Assembly: GCA_958496175.1 (NCBI GenBank)
Contig: OY292276.1
Coordinates: forward strand, 26,988,001-27,052,000
Source of the DNA: Sisyra terminalis
Lineage: Eukaryota; Arthropoda; Insecta; Neuroptera; Sisyridae
Direction of reading: 5' to 3'
DNA length: 64,000 nucleotides
Shown: positions 49,776 to 61,100 of the stretch, piece after piece
How the letters are laid out: each line of letters opens with the position of its first letter
Numbering within the stretch: position 1 is the first letter of the stretch
Made by a program: the position numbers and the translations under genes
Notes under the pieces: generated by a model
Database searches by the model: none
Seen by the model: the letters and a program-made list of their open reading frames with translations, nothing else
Told to the model about the DNA's origin: nothing

Positions 49776-49866
49776 TGTCATTTACCGTTGCTTTATAACT
49801 GACAAGATCTTAAGCGGCTCTAGGGCTAATGAAAATCTGTAAATCGAAAAATATCGAAAATATAAC
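49776..49866 (-). mobile_element. SINE 3' half
   Basis: On the minus strand: CGATTTACAGATTTTCATTA, GCCCTAGAGCCGCTTAAGAT, CTTGTCAGTTATAAAGCAAC and GGTAAATGAC. The tRNA head is missing, as in a 5'-truncated retroposition. It faces the plus-strand copy at 49421-49597 across ~180 bp. Confidence 0.7.
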
Positions 49867-49913
49867 AATCACTGTTTTATATAAAAGTACAAACATCGTA
49901 TTTAAGAATTGAA

Positions 49914-50033
49914 CAATATGCGCACTTTATTCTTGAAAATTTTGCAGAAGAAGAACGCTCGGCTGAAGATAAGCATTATTACCAAAAAATAATCTTTTCA
50001 GATGAAGCTCATTTTCATCTCGGCGGTCATATA
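49914..50033 (+). pseudogene. Tc1/mariner-superfamily transposase fragment, plus strand part
   Basis: An open frame gives ILENFAEEERSAEDKHYYQK then IIFSDEAHFHLGG. The FSDEAHFHL motif holds the first catalytic aspartate of mariner-like DDE/D transposases common in insects (usual form IIFSDEAHFHLxGYVNKQN). The homology stops where the sequence turns into the opposite-strand part at 50042. Confidence 0.8.
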
Positions 50034-50041
50034 CTTTAAAG

Positions 50042-50280
50042 TAGCGTTGAATTTTAATAAACATTCAACGCTTGAATCGTTTTTGTGTTATTAGCGCAAC
50101 ATACGTACATCCGTAACTGCTATCCAAAATATAATCTAGTATAGTCAAATCGCAGTTGAGAGGTAAATAATGGGTATCAGTTTTTCGGCTGGTTATTCAA
50201 TTCTGCAAGAGAATATGCAAAAGATCAATTGAAACATTGGCTATGTGGCAAGTAGCGCCATCTTGTTGAAACCAAATATT
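50042..50280 (-). pseudogene. Same transposase type, C-terminal half, minus strand
   Basis: Read on the minus strand it gives FQQDGATCHIANVSIDLLH, then LNCDLTILDYIL and ANNTKTIQALNVY. These match the second catalytic aspartate motif (WFQQDGATCHTA) and the third (RSCDLTPLDYFLWG) of the same transposase type, with shifts and substitutions. It is joined head-on to the plus-strand part through a 10-bp perfect hairpin at 50043-50072. Confidence 0.8.
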
Positions 50281-50362
50281 GTGTACTTATGAAAACTTAT
50301 GAAAACGACGAGTTGAGGTTACAGGTAACAGGTACAGCCATAATTCTTTTGATACATTTTCC

Positions 50363-50435
50363 TGACGATTACTTATAGACCTTGTTTTATCTAGTAACGA
50401 ACCAGTTTTCCGAACATATTTGGCAAATTGATCCA
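50363..50435 (-). pseudogene. Possible N-terminal linker of the minus-strand transposase
   Basis: The minus strand gives FAKYVRKTGSLLDKTRS, resembling the xFxxTGSVxDxxRxGRP linker after the HTH domain of mariner-like transposases. About 80 bp separate it from the WFQQDG part, so the middle of the gene is deleted on this strand, and that missing middle is what the plus-strand fragment holds. Confidence 0.55.
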
Positions 50436-50665
50436 CAAAATAGGCTGAAGATCATTTTTTTTGTCAATTTTTGAAGCTCTAATAGTTTAATTTGCAGACC
50501 CACAACTTCAAAAGTTAGCTTTCAATATTTCACAGTTTTCTTCAGGTGTTCATGCGATTCATTTGAGAAAAAAAAAATTATAGCTTGGCTTGTTTGACAA
50601 TTAATAAGCGTCTCAAACTCAAATTAATCAATGGTCATCAATGGTTCAAATCCCAACCACTAGAT

Positions 50666-50885
50666 CAGAAGTGTCTAACTAAAATGATATTGCGGGTCAC
50701 TTGGAAAATGTCTCATAACTCCGCGGGTTACATATTAAATAAATTTTTCTCCAATTTTTCATATTTAATTAAGATATACTGAAGACATTTTTAATATTTA
50801 TGCCTATTGGTTTTCACCCCTTTGGCCATTATAAACTTTATAGTTTGTAAAAATGTGATGCATATCGCGGCCCGGAAAAGCCATG
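50666..50885. mobile_element. hAT-type MITE with near-perfect target-site duplication
   Basis: A 220-bp unit starting CAGAAGTGTCTAAC and ending CGGCCCGGAAAAGCCATG. Flanks CACTAGAT (50658-50665) and TACTAGAT (50886-50893) agree in seven of eight bases. TGCGGGTCACTTGG and ATCGCGGCCCGG boxes in opposite positions are typical of this MITE class. The 65-codon ORF at 50585 only crosses it. Confidence 0.55.
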
Positions 50886-50893
50886 TACTAGAT

Positions 50894-53517
50894 GAACTTT
50901 ATATACTCAAACATAGGTGTATGTACCTTATAATTAATATAATTATAATTTGTACCGAAACATTTTTTTTTCAAACAAAATTATAATATAAAAATTGAAA
51001 TATATATATACATAAATAATTGGTATTTATAATTAATTATTTGAAAATTACAATTGCGCGGTACAATAGTTTTATAAGCAAGGTTAATTGTTAACGATAT
51101 ATTTTAAAGGATTTTTTATTGTAAAATGTAAAGGCATTATTTGCAAATAAGTATTGAAATTATCGAAGCAATTAAATTAATTACGTATCTCTGGATATTC
51201 ACTGTATAGTTAAAACTCATCACATTACAATAAAAGTAAAGTACTAATAAAATTATATAATGCAGTTATATATCTTTTTGTTAAATTTATGTTTTCCGGT
51301 TTAAAAATTAACTTTTAATGACTTTTTTTATTTAAAATATACTCTTTAAATTTAAAGTACTTTGGGTTTTGTTTCATCGAAAAAAATCTCTTTTAAAGTA
51401 CATTGAAATGATTTTACGCTCATCACATTCAATTAAAAACAGTCTCAATTTGGGAACAAATAAATATTCAAATTAAATGGTTTTGTTTCAATTTTCCAAT
51501 AAATTTGTTATTCCGAATATCATCGTAGTTCTATAGGTTTTTAGGGATTCGGAGAGATATTCATTCTCAGTTGTTGGTGGCTCAGTTGGGAATATGCTTT
51601 TATCAATGTCAAATTGATATATGGGTTAAACGTATCCCATAAAACAGATATTGGGGTTAATAAAATGGAGATGTCGGTCCCTCGAATGATGGAAACGAGG
51701 TGAAATATTGATTATCCTAAAGTAAAAATATTTTTTGTGCAGTATTTTTAAACATATTCTTAACTTATAGAATTAGCTATTACAACAACAAAAAAAAACT
51801 CCGAAAAGGAAAAATTACCACATAAATATTTATCTTATTTATTGAAAAAATCAATGAAGATTCATTAGATTATAACTAGCAGTAAGTTACAAAGGATTGT
51901 TTATTAAAAAATGTAGATTTTACTAATGGATGTCAATGTATAATGTCAACTTTAAATTCATAATGTTTTTTGTATTGGGTGATAAATACATTTTTAAAGT
52001 TAAAGATGAGTATTTATTGAGAAAGACTGTGTTTGCTGATTCATTTAGTAGGACATTTCATAGGAAAAAAATTATATTGAGGAAAAAGAAAAATATTTAT
52101 TATAGTTGGTTTTATTGGATACAAGAGTTAGGTCTGTTTAACTTATCAGATGATTCAAGTAAAACAAGAATCTGACCATGAACGGTTCGCTATGTTACAT
52201 GGTCAAGGCCAGGTGACCATCATCCAATGTGCGATTTCTACCTTGTGAAATAACAAGTAACAAGTTATATCGTATAACTTGATTATATAATATTTTATAT
52301 GTACTACTCATGGTTTCAACATGTATAGTATGGGATAAGTATTTAATATTTTTTAGAAGAATTAAAAATTTATTCTTAGATTTTATGTAAACAAAAATAA
52401 ATTTCGTTTTTTATTTGTTCCCTATTCTAATTTTATTATTTTTTACCTAAAATTACTAATTGCTAAAATTACTAAAAAAGATTTATTTTTTCAAATTCGG
52501 TATGTAAGTAATGATATTTATAAAGATAATTTAAATTTAAGCAATATATTTCTAAACTTATTGATTAACTAAATAATATACAAATTAATTCCCTCTTCTT
52601 ATTCTTCATAATGGCTTTCATGCTCTACTTACTTTGGTCAAAGAATTGAAAGCTTGAATTTTCTTTGTTCAAAAAATTGTTTTAATATATTGCGCAATTG
52701 CGTACTAAACGAAAATGTTTAAGTCTTGGTTTTGTAAAGATTTGTAAAATGACATAAGAAATTATTAATTTCCGCGAAACATTTACTTCAACAACCGATT
52801 TATTTACACTATTTATCTAAACTTCCTTTTTAAGTGCGAAGAATTATTGTGAGCTATTGTAGGATTATAAGATTTTGATCATTTTAGAGATTGCAAATGA
52901 ATGGATTGTATTTTGCGATTGGCTGGCATATTTTACTAGATCGTTGCAAAAATTTCCAAAAATTATTCAAGCTAGAGCGAAAATAATAAAATCTTTAACC
53001 CTCCTATTCCTATGGGTATGTATTTAGTACATATTACGTTTAATAATTTAATTATTTCTATAAATATAAGAGACAGAGTTCATATTTTGGGTATTCCTAT
53101 CTAAAACATTTACACATAGAATAAAATTATATTGCTAACAAAAAGCAGGATGTATCCCGTACAATGAGATGATTTCTCAAAAATTCCATCGTAAATTTAC
53201 CAATACAAGTAAACATGCGAATGTCCTATTGACTTAACCTCTCATTGCACTCTCACCAAATAGTTACAAGGCTTTGTTTTTCAACCTATCACTTTCTCAT
53301 ATATCGCGAATGACCTTACGTGAAAATGGACTCAGCTGACATATTTCATTCTGGAGATTGCGACAGGAATGCTCAAATAATCTGTTATTTATCATAAATA
53401 TAATTGATAATAATTATAATGTCGATAACAATTGATGCATTTCAACTTCAACCATAACTAGTTGAAACAATATTTATGAAACATTCTAATATTTCAGAGT
53501 TTTAAACATTTTTTCAA
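50894..53517. other. Unassigned AT-rich interval
   Basis: Contains an 81-codon accidental ORF at 51930-52175 and a 7-bp stem GACCATG...CATGGTC near 52173-52203. No families recognised. Confidence 0.4.
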
Positions 53518-53673
53518 ATCAAAATACAACTCTTTAGAGAAAAGGTGGTGGCTTTCGGATCCTAAGCCCTGCGATTTGGTGGACGATGTTGCCAACGTTT
53601 CGCAACTTTTCCGGGTCGCATATTCAGGGCATAATTGCTCCGAAACTAATTAGTTTTGGAGTTGTATTTTGAT
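53518..53673 (-). repeat. Foldback repeat with Penelope/hammerhead-like core
   Basis: Perfect 15-bp inverted ends (ATCAAAATACAACTC at 53518-53532 and its complement at 53659-53673). On the minus strand the centre reads CCTGAATATGCGAC, then GTTGCGAAACGTTGGCAAC. A stem GCGAC/GTTGC (one G-U) flanked by CTGA and GAAAC resembles hammerhead ribozyme stem II with its core, and the GAAACGTTGGCAAC phrase is typical of terminal repeats of Penelope-like elements. The CTGA-side core is CTGAATAT, not CTGATGA, so it is probably inactive. Class assignment is an inference. Confidence 0.45.
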
Positions 53674-54769
53674 TAAGACCGATCGTGAAAGCCTTAAATC
53701 TATTTTTTTTTCAATTATTTTAGTAAATACATATCATACATTTTACTTTTAGCACAATAAGAGGAAGGTTTAAACGAAGCATTTACTAGCAGAATTCACT
53801 GTACAAATTTGAGATTAAAGTGTGTTAAAGCAATAAATGAAAGGATCACTTTTCGTAGCTCGATTTGTATTTGCTTTTAAAAGATTTTTTTTGCTTCTTT
53901 AACCAATTTTTATATTCGGGACATCATGTTAAATTTTCATAATCATTTTAACTTCAAGTCTGGTCTAAGATATTTTTCATAAAGAAAGTCAGGGAAAAGC
54001 TAATTTTAATCCAAAAAGTCAGGGAAGTTGTGTTGGCTAAAAAACTAACTGGATACTTGGTTGTACTTTTTCTTGGTTAAAAGGAATTAGTTGTTGAAAG
54101 TATTTTTCATAAAAATTGACCATAAAATAACAAATCTGTTGAAAGAATACCTAAAATTTCAATTTTATTGTATTTTATTCCATTTCAAAATTGCGAGGCA
54201 GGAAAGTAATGTTTTTCTTAAAAAAATTATATGTCGTGTGATTTTCTTATTTTTTATTAATTCTTTAACTGTTATTTATTGGCAAAAATGATGAACACAA
54301 AACTACGTAGCTAAAATAATATTTTCAAACTAAAAACAACGAGAATATTCACAAACACAAAATATCTTAGAATAATAGATCAGAGTATAGTGAAGCAACA
54401 AATCAAGTTGATTAATCCTTCTTTTTTGTGCTTTTTTCATCAACTCTCTTTTCTACAATCAATCTTGAAACTATTTACTGAGAGTATTTGCAAAGTGACC
54501 ATTTATATTTGAACCAATTTCAAAGTGTTCAATTATGATTATTTTTTAGAATATCACAACCACTGATATTAGATTTAAACTGTCATTTCCCTTCAATTTT
54601 TCAACTGATCGTACCCCTTCCACAAAATATTGCACAAAATATATTTTCTCCTCTCTATGTCGGCATATGGAGCAGAGCGGAATAGTTCTAACGACGGCCA
54701 TAAGAGAACGCTATTGTAAAAAAAAAGTAAAAAGTGGGGGCCCGATGGCATTAATTATATTTTTGGCAT

Positions 54770-54772
<3 letters not shown>
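53674..54772. other. Unassigned interval
   Basis: A 66-codon ORF at 54091-54291 has no motif. No repeat family recognised. Confidence 0.4.

Positions 54773-54800
<28 letters not shown>
54773..54800. repeat. (AT)14 microsatellite
   Basis: Fourteen uninterrupted AT units, preceded by AC and followed by GATAGATGAT. Confidence 0.95.
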
Positions 54801-54803
<3 letters not shown>

Positions 54804-56966
54804 AGATGATAATTCGTGACTTATGATATTCAGGGAAATAGTTAACACCAGTTGCCAACTTTCTAGTTTTATAAACAGGGGAATATATATTCAAAATTAT
54901 ATACTAACGCAATTTACTTAAATTATGTGTATTTATACTAAACAAAACAATATGTCATCAGCGGAGGAAAATGAGAAAATATGAATAGAGAGAAAAGAGA
55001 GGATTTGTACGGGCACGAGGAAACAAATTGTCTTGAAAATCCATTTTAAATCGAGTAGTAAAACGTCTCAAACAAGACACATATATATTTATTTATATTA
55101 CAAGAAAACGAAAAGCATTGGGAAAATGTTAGGAGTCTTCTTTCTATGTGATACCGCCATCGGCAACAACTTCCATCAAAAATCCATCAGTAAATAATGG
55201 TAAATGTGTGAGCGGGACAGACATACCGGGAACGAGGAAAAGTGAAACGAGACATAGATTGTTCGTAAGGGAAAATTTGTTGTTTTCTATGTCGATACTT
55301 CTTTTTCAAATAGCTATTTGTTAAGTAAACATAGCACAGATAGCACACGAGAATTTCAGTCCGCCATCGTCGCAAGAAGGTGGAAACGGGCAGTTACCCA
55401 CAGGGAACTTTGTCTATGTACTTATACGCCTCCCTTTCATCCATACAATAAACTTGCTACAATCTTATTTATTCGCAGTTCTCTGTTAATTAAAAAAGTT
55501 AAAACTTTTGTAATTAAAATTGTTCCGATAAATAACAACATAAACATTTTATTTGTTACATTCAAATATAACTTTATCATTTATTTTTTTTGAATTAAAC
55601 AATTATATTCTTCACATCAAATAAATACTTAAAACATTTAACTCTTAAAAACGCTCCAGTAAAAAGATAATTCATCTTTCATTCGAATTATTTCTTTGTG
55701 CTTCGTTAAAAGTATACAATTTTCTCATAAAATATTTATATTTATTTAAAACAATATTTTCTCAGTCGTTTTCTTTCATACTACACAACGACTTATTGAA
55801 TTCAAGAGTGACGTAACGCCTTTGAAGTATATATTTTGTGTACATGTGGAAATTAATTGAAACACCCTAAAGTGTACGAATAAAACGGAGACTAAACGTA
55901 AACTTGAAACAAAGTAAACTTGAACAAGCACAAAGCACAAACAAATAATACTGTTTTAAATGCTTTTTAAAGTATTCGTACTTGAAATTCATTACAGCAA
56001 AAACTCAACTGCCGATTGATTCGCGAACAACAATAAAACGCTTGTGAAATTGAATGAAAGCCTTTTATTAGTTTTATCCAAGTATTTTTTTCACAAAGCA
56101 AAATGTTTCATTTTTATTTACCTTTTTAGTTTTATTTGTCTTCAACGTACAGTTTACTGATCGGCAACGCTTAACTTTGACATCAAAAGATCGTAACGTT
56201 TTATTGATTTGGTGATAAAGTCATATAATTAAAAAAAAAACATACTGTTTGTTTGGTACTTTTTAAATTCACTCAGACGAAAAACAGTATCAATAAATTA
56301 TGTTATATATGTATACAATATGCTTTTATTGAAATCTACAAAGCCTCAAAAGAATAAATTGCCTTTACAAATTGCGATGCTAATAATTTTATGGTTTAAT
56401 TTCAATGTGAAACAGGTTGAATTAAAATTATATTTTAACTTTAATATTTCAAATTATATTCATCATCATGATCACTTATATTTTAACAAAAGGCGACGAT
56501 GCTTAATTTTAATGAATTTTACTTTTACAAACTCATATTACGGATGAAAGAATGTTTACTTTAGACTTATTTGATTTAAACATATTTGATGATACTCAGG
56601 AAATATTAATTTTAAATTTTCATATGTTACAATTTATAATATTTCTATCGTGACATTAAAAGTTAATTTGCTTGCCTGTGCTTTTTTTATATATCTACTA
56701 TGCAGCGTGACGATTAGGTTTATGTCTCATGAATTATATAATCAATGATATGCTCAACTATTTATAGAAATGATTTTTTTAATCTCAATTTTATGAGCTT
56801 TTTGCGATCTGAATAAAAATGAATCAGAAATATTTGAAAAATTAATGGATATACTATTGATATACGAACGTAATATTACCTTAAATAAATCTAAATAAAC
56901 GTCCAACATATTGTATATTGGTACTTTATAGTTATGATTAACTACTATAGCTTTTTGAGCTATATA
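54801..56966. other. Unassigned interval
   Basis: Overlapping ORFs of 62 and 91 codons on opposite strands at 55187-55593 sit on a slightly GC-richer patch (55350-55430). No motif, no repeat. Confidence 0.35.
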
Positions 56967-57280
56967 TTAGGTTGGGGAAAAGTTCGTAGCATTTTTATCA
57001 ATGATTTTTATTATTTATTAATAATTATAACAATAAATTAATGTTTTATAATTGCCATTATCGTTTACGGCCTCCTTCCACCTTTCGAGCAATTGGTCGA
57101 TACCGTTCCTCAACAATCGCCCAGTCTGGTATCAAAAAAGTTTTTGAGCTAGTTTTTAAGTTTCACCCTTCATAAGGTTCGACAGAGAACGAAAAAGATG
57201 ATAATTAATCGGTTGGTGGAAGGTTTAGACAACACAACGGATAAAAACCCTATCGACAAGGCCAAATCCTACTCCATGGA
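56967..57280 (-). pseudogene. mariner 3' half, minus strand arm
   Basis: The outer end TTAGGTTGGGGAAAAGTTCG is a mariner-type TIR. Reading inward on the minus strand, the transposase C-terminus appears: DYHLF after a 3-base insertion, then RSLSNLMKGET, a decayed part, and NGIDQLLERWKEAVNDNGNY near the 3' end. This follows the order around the third catalytic aspartate (PDLAPSDYHLF) and the usual (L/P)ERWxKxVxxxGxY ending. The segment is frameshifted and lacks the 5' half of the element. Confidence 0.8.
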
Positions 57281-57747
57281 GTATAGATACAAGGAGTCCG
57301 AACGGTATAGGCTTTTTCACAATATTCATATACATAATAACAGACCCAGATCATAGTTCTCTTTTCTGTCACTAACAGCGCGAATATTCAGAACACACGT
57401 AAGGTTTTAAGAAGGTATTCCAATCTTGCAATGCACGATGGGAAATGTATCAAGATGTGGTGCCGTCATTAGTATGTTTATGGTACTAAGCTATGATCTT
57501 TCTATAAGGTAGCATAAGTTAATTCTCCAGACATTCATGTGGCAGCGCCATATCTTTACATATTTTTCATCATGCAGAAGATTGGAATTTTCAGTTTCTA
57601 ATAAAAAAAACACTTCTTGCGAAATGATTCAAACGCGTACTGAAACGCTACTTCAAACGCTTTGTGAAGTGTAGCGCGCTCTACCGGTACTGGACCTCAA
57701 ATAGATGCAATTTTTTAACATTAAGTTTGGACTCCTTGTATCTATAC
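57281..57747. mobile_element. 467-bp insert with perfect 19-bp inverted ends
   Basis: GTATAGATACAAGGAGTCC at 57281-57299 is exactly inverted at 57729-57747. The insert separates two outward-facing mariner 3' halves. Its interior shows no similarity to mariner and no ORF of note. It could be a small unrelated DNA transposon or part of a composite element. If the duplicated target is TA, the ends would start at TAGATAC. Confidence 0.6.
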
Positions 57748-57820
57748 TATATAACTTGTATTATACTATATTACTATCTATACTTGTATCTAAAGAAATC
57801 TATCTATACTCCGTGCTATA

Positions 57821-58192
57821 CTCCTTCACGACAATGCCAGGCCCCTTGTTACACAGAGAGCTCGAATAGGAACTCTTACAGTTTCCGCCGTATTCTCTGG
57901 ACCTTGCTCCAATAGATTACCGTCTTTTCCGTTTTCTGTCGAACTATATGATGGGTGATACATTCGACAATGAAGAGAACCTTAAAACTGGCTTATCATC
58001 TTCTTTAATACCAGATCGGGCAATTTTTGGCGGAACTGCTTCAGCAAATTAATCGAGAAGTAGGAGGAGGCCGTAAACAACGCAGCGATTACATAATTGA
58101 TTGATTTAATGTAACCATTTATTGATATATAATAACCATTGATTTTTGTTTAATAAGTTTTTAATAAAAATAATACGAACTTACCCAACCAT
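57821..58192 (+). pseudogene. mariner 3' half, plus strand arm
   Basis: LLHDNARPLVTQRARIGTL carries the second catalytic aspartate (57830-57832). After a one-base shift the frame gives PPYSLDLAPIDYRLFRFLSN, with the third aspartate at 57915-57917, then GDTFDNEENLKTGL. A second shift leads to FWRNCFSKLIEK, a TAG where Trp is expected, then EEAVNNAAIT. The spacing between the two aspartates is about 20 nt too short for D34D, so the protein is also internally deleted. The outer end CGAACTTACCCAACC is the inverted partner of the TIR at 56967. Confidence 0.88.
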
Positions 58193-58193
58193 A

Positions 58194-61100
58194 TATTTAC
58201 AGTCTTGATGAATATAGGTATATTTGCACCTATTTACTGAAATGATTAACGTTTTTGTTTGGGCGCTATGCACAACAAATTTTCAAATGGTTTATTTTCT
58301 TCTATTTTTCTGATATCACCCTTATTCAATAAGGATAAAATTTAAATTATTTGCCCAATTATTAAATTTAGAAAAGTGACAATAAAATACATACAAAACT
58401 TATACCTATCTTCCTATAAGGCTATTCTGTCTATTTATGCACAAAATATTATTTTGTATCTAACTCTGTGATGGTTATGAGTGCCTATAGCAATTAAGAA
58501 AATAATTGATTGGTATGGGAAAAAGCATAAAGTATAAAAATAAGGATTCGCAAAGAATGAAACTCCAATATCCGGAAGGATAATTACTGTATCAAATGAA
58601 CGTGATATTTAATTATTGTTTTCTATACGTATAATATAAATACTTTTTACATTCAATATACCTACTCCCTACATAATTACTTCAACCCATAAGACCAGTG
58701 AGCAATAGTTAGTGAATATTGTGATATAACCAATAATGCCATGTAATAATACATTTTACAATGTAAACCATAACACTTATCAATAACAATATTATAAGTA
58801 TTTACAGTTTTAACATATTTTTTTTATAATTTGTTCCTGTAAACCGGCTTGTTATCTCTTAGTCTTCTCAACTTTTCCGAACCACGAGAAAGCTCTATGT
58901 TGGAAGATTCTCAACGTAACTATTGGGCTGTTCAAATTCTTTATGGAAAAGACGGGATGCACTATTTTAGGCACAGGTATACTTTAAATCGGTACAATCT
59001 GGCAACTACTCGTTCTGTGTTTTATTTTTAACAAATTCGCGAATAAATCAACCATAGTGAATTTAACAGTAATGAATTGACCTTACTAAATTGATCGATT
59101 TATTCGCAGGTTGAATAAAAAACAAAACAGAATGAGACATTGCTGGATATAGTATACTTGTGCCCTATTTTCTATTGTAATTGATCCATGAGAGATCCTA
59201 AGTGAGATGCACACGCGTATGATGCAGGTATATTATTTTCTTTAAACGTACTTAATTATATGCACCGAAGCATAGATATACGATTTTGTATGGTAAAAAA
59301 CAGGGATGAGTTTTTCTTATTTTCCCAAAAATTTAGTTTGTACCAATGATTCGATGACGTTTTATCTATGCAATACTTGCATTTGAATAATGATATTTGT
59401 GAATATTAGTTATAACGAATACAAATTGGTAAAAAGAGAACACTTCAGTTGTAAACGAGGGTGTGTAATTGCACCTATTGATCTCTCTTTTTGTGCTCGT
59501 TCCTGTATGAACCGACATTAAAAGCAAACATCTTTAAAGTTTCATATTTATACGTTCATTTTTTTTTTTTTTGATTCTATCAAATAATATCGTTTAATAG
59601 TTTTACACACGTAAGCTTATGTGTACAAAAAGAGTTGGCGAATTAAAGTATGGATTCTTTATTCTTGAACGTCTTTTACTACAAACGGTGGTGCACGTGA
59701 ACTTGTTATGGGTGAAAGGACAAAGTTTTTTATTGACAAATATAAACAAGTAAAGCAGGAATACTAATTAAGCCTTTGCATTTGAAGTCTTTTTTTCGTT
59801 TGTATTACCAGCAACTCAAATCAATTTCTTTAATTATTTTCATATTTAGGTGAATATGAGTAAACGATTCGCGCATTATAGGAAAAATTATCGCTATATG
59901 TTATTATTTTTCCTCTGATAAATATTATGATATAAAAAAAATTATTACATTTTACAATTGACAAAACTCTATATGATGGTATGATACCTCTCGAAACAAT
60001 CGCCAATATGTAATCAGGGATTTTTTATACAGGTATCGCCAAAATAATGGGTCTGCCGTCTTCCGCCCGAAATTTTTCAATTAGAAGGACTACACAATCT
60101 TTCTTGATTCCAGAACGTATGATGAAAATTCCCAACCAATTGGTCCAGTAACAATTTTACATATTTCAAATGTGACATTGTTTTTTCATTTACTTTATAC
60201 ATTTTCCTCCCCCAGAAAAATATTTTGCTTACAAACTAGAGACCTATTTACTGGGTAGGAAACACGTTGAGAAGGTACTAATTTCGAAACTAAGTACACC
60301 TGATAAACCATAACAAAAATTGGGGAGCACAGTCATTTCACTAAAAACGGCTTCGATATAGTAAGATGGAAAAAACATTCTTAAAAAGATCATGTAATAA
60401 ACCGTGCCTAGTTTTCTCGTATAGCTTATAGCAAAAGTGTTTGACGAATTTTCAGTGGCGACATCTATGCCATTTCTAAGATTCCTCGTTCGAAAAACGG
60501 CCGCAGAATTTGCCCAGAGTCGTTCACGACCCCACAGTGCCGCGAAAGTTTGACCTCGTTGCTACATAATATTCTTACTAATCTTTTATTTAACTAAGAA
60601 ATTAAAGAAAAAAATTAGCAATGAAAGTTTGATTTTGTAATTTTAATCTCGATCTTGAACTTGCTGTAACTAATAGAGTCATGGTTTTGACTTTGGTCTA
60701 GTAATCAAGATCAATTTTGCTCACAGTTAATTTATGATGTAAGAATGTCGGACTTTTTTTTCTATATACCTTTTTCTAATTATATATACTCATAGGTAAA
60801 TCTTGTATTTAAATTGATTGTATCATTGTAATCTTCTATCCTTAGAAATTAAATGTATTATCCTCAAATAGGTAATGTTTTTTTATTTCTTCATTTAAGT
60901 TACTATTAGCGAATTGCAGTTACCCACAAAATCAATGATTGCAATAAATAATTCTATATAATTGTATCAAGTTGCGAATTATGTTTAATTTATGGGTTAA
61001 AAAATAATACGAGGATATAAGTAATTTTTATTTTTAATTTGCTGAATTGTCTTAAATGTCGGTGTGTATCGTTATGTGCTGAAAATTATAATCAAAGAGA

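Noticed and set aside
50643..50664. tRNA B-box-like GGTTCAAATCC
   Set aside because: No A box or tRNA fold upstream; it is next to a hAT MITE and looks accidental.
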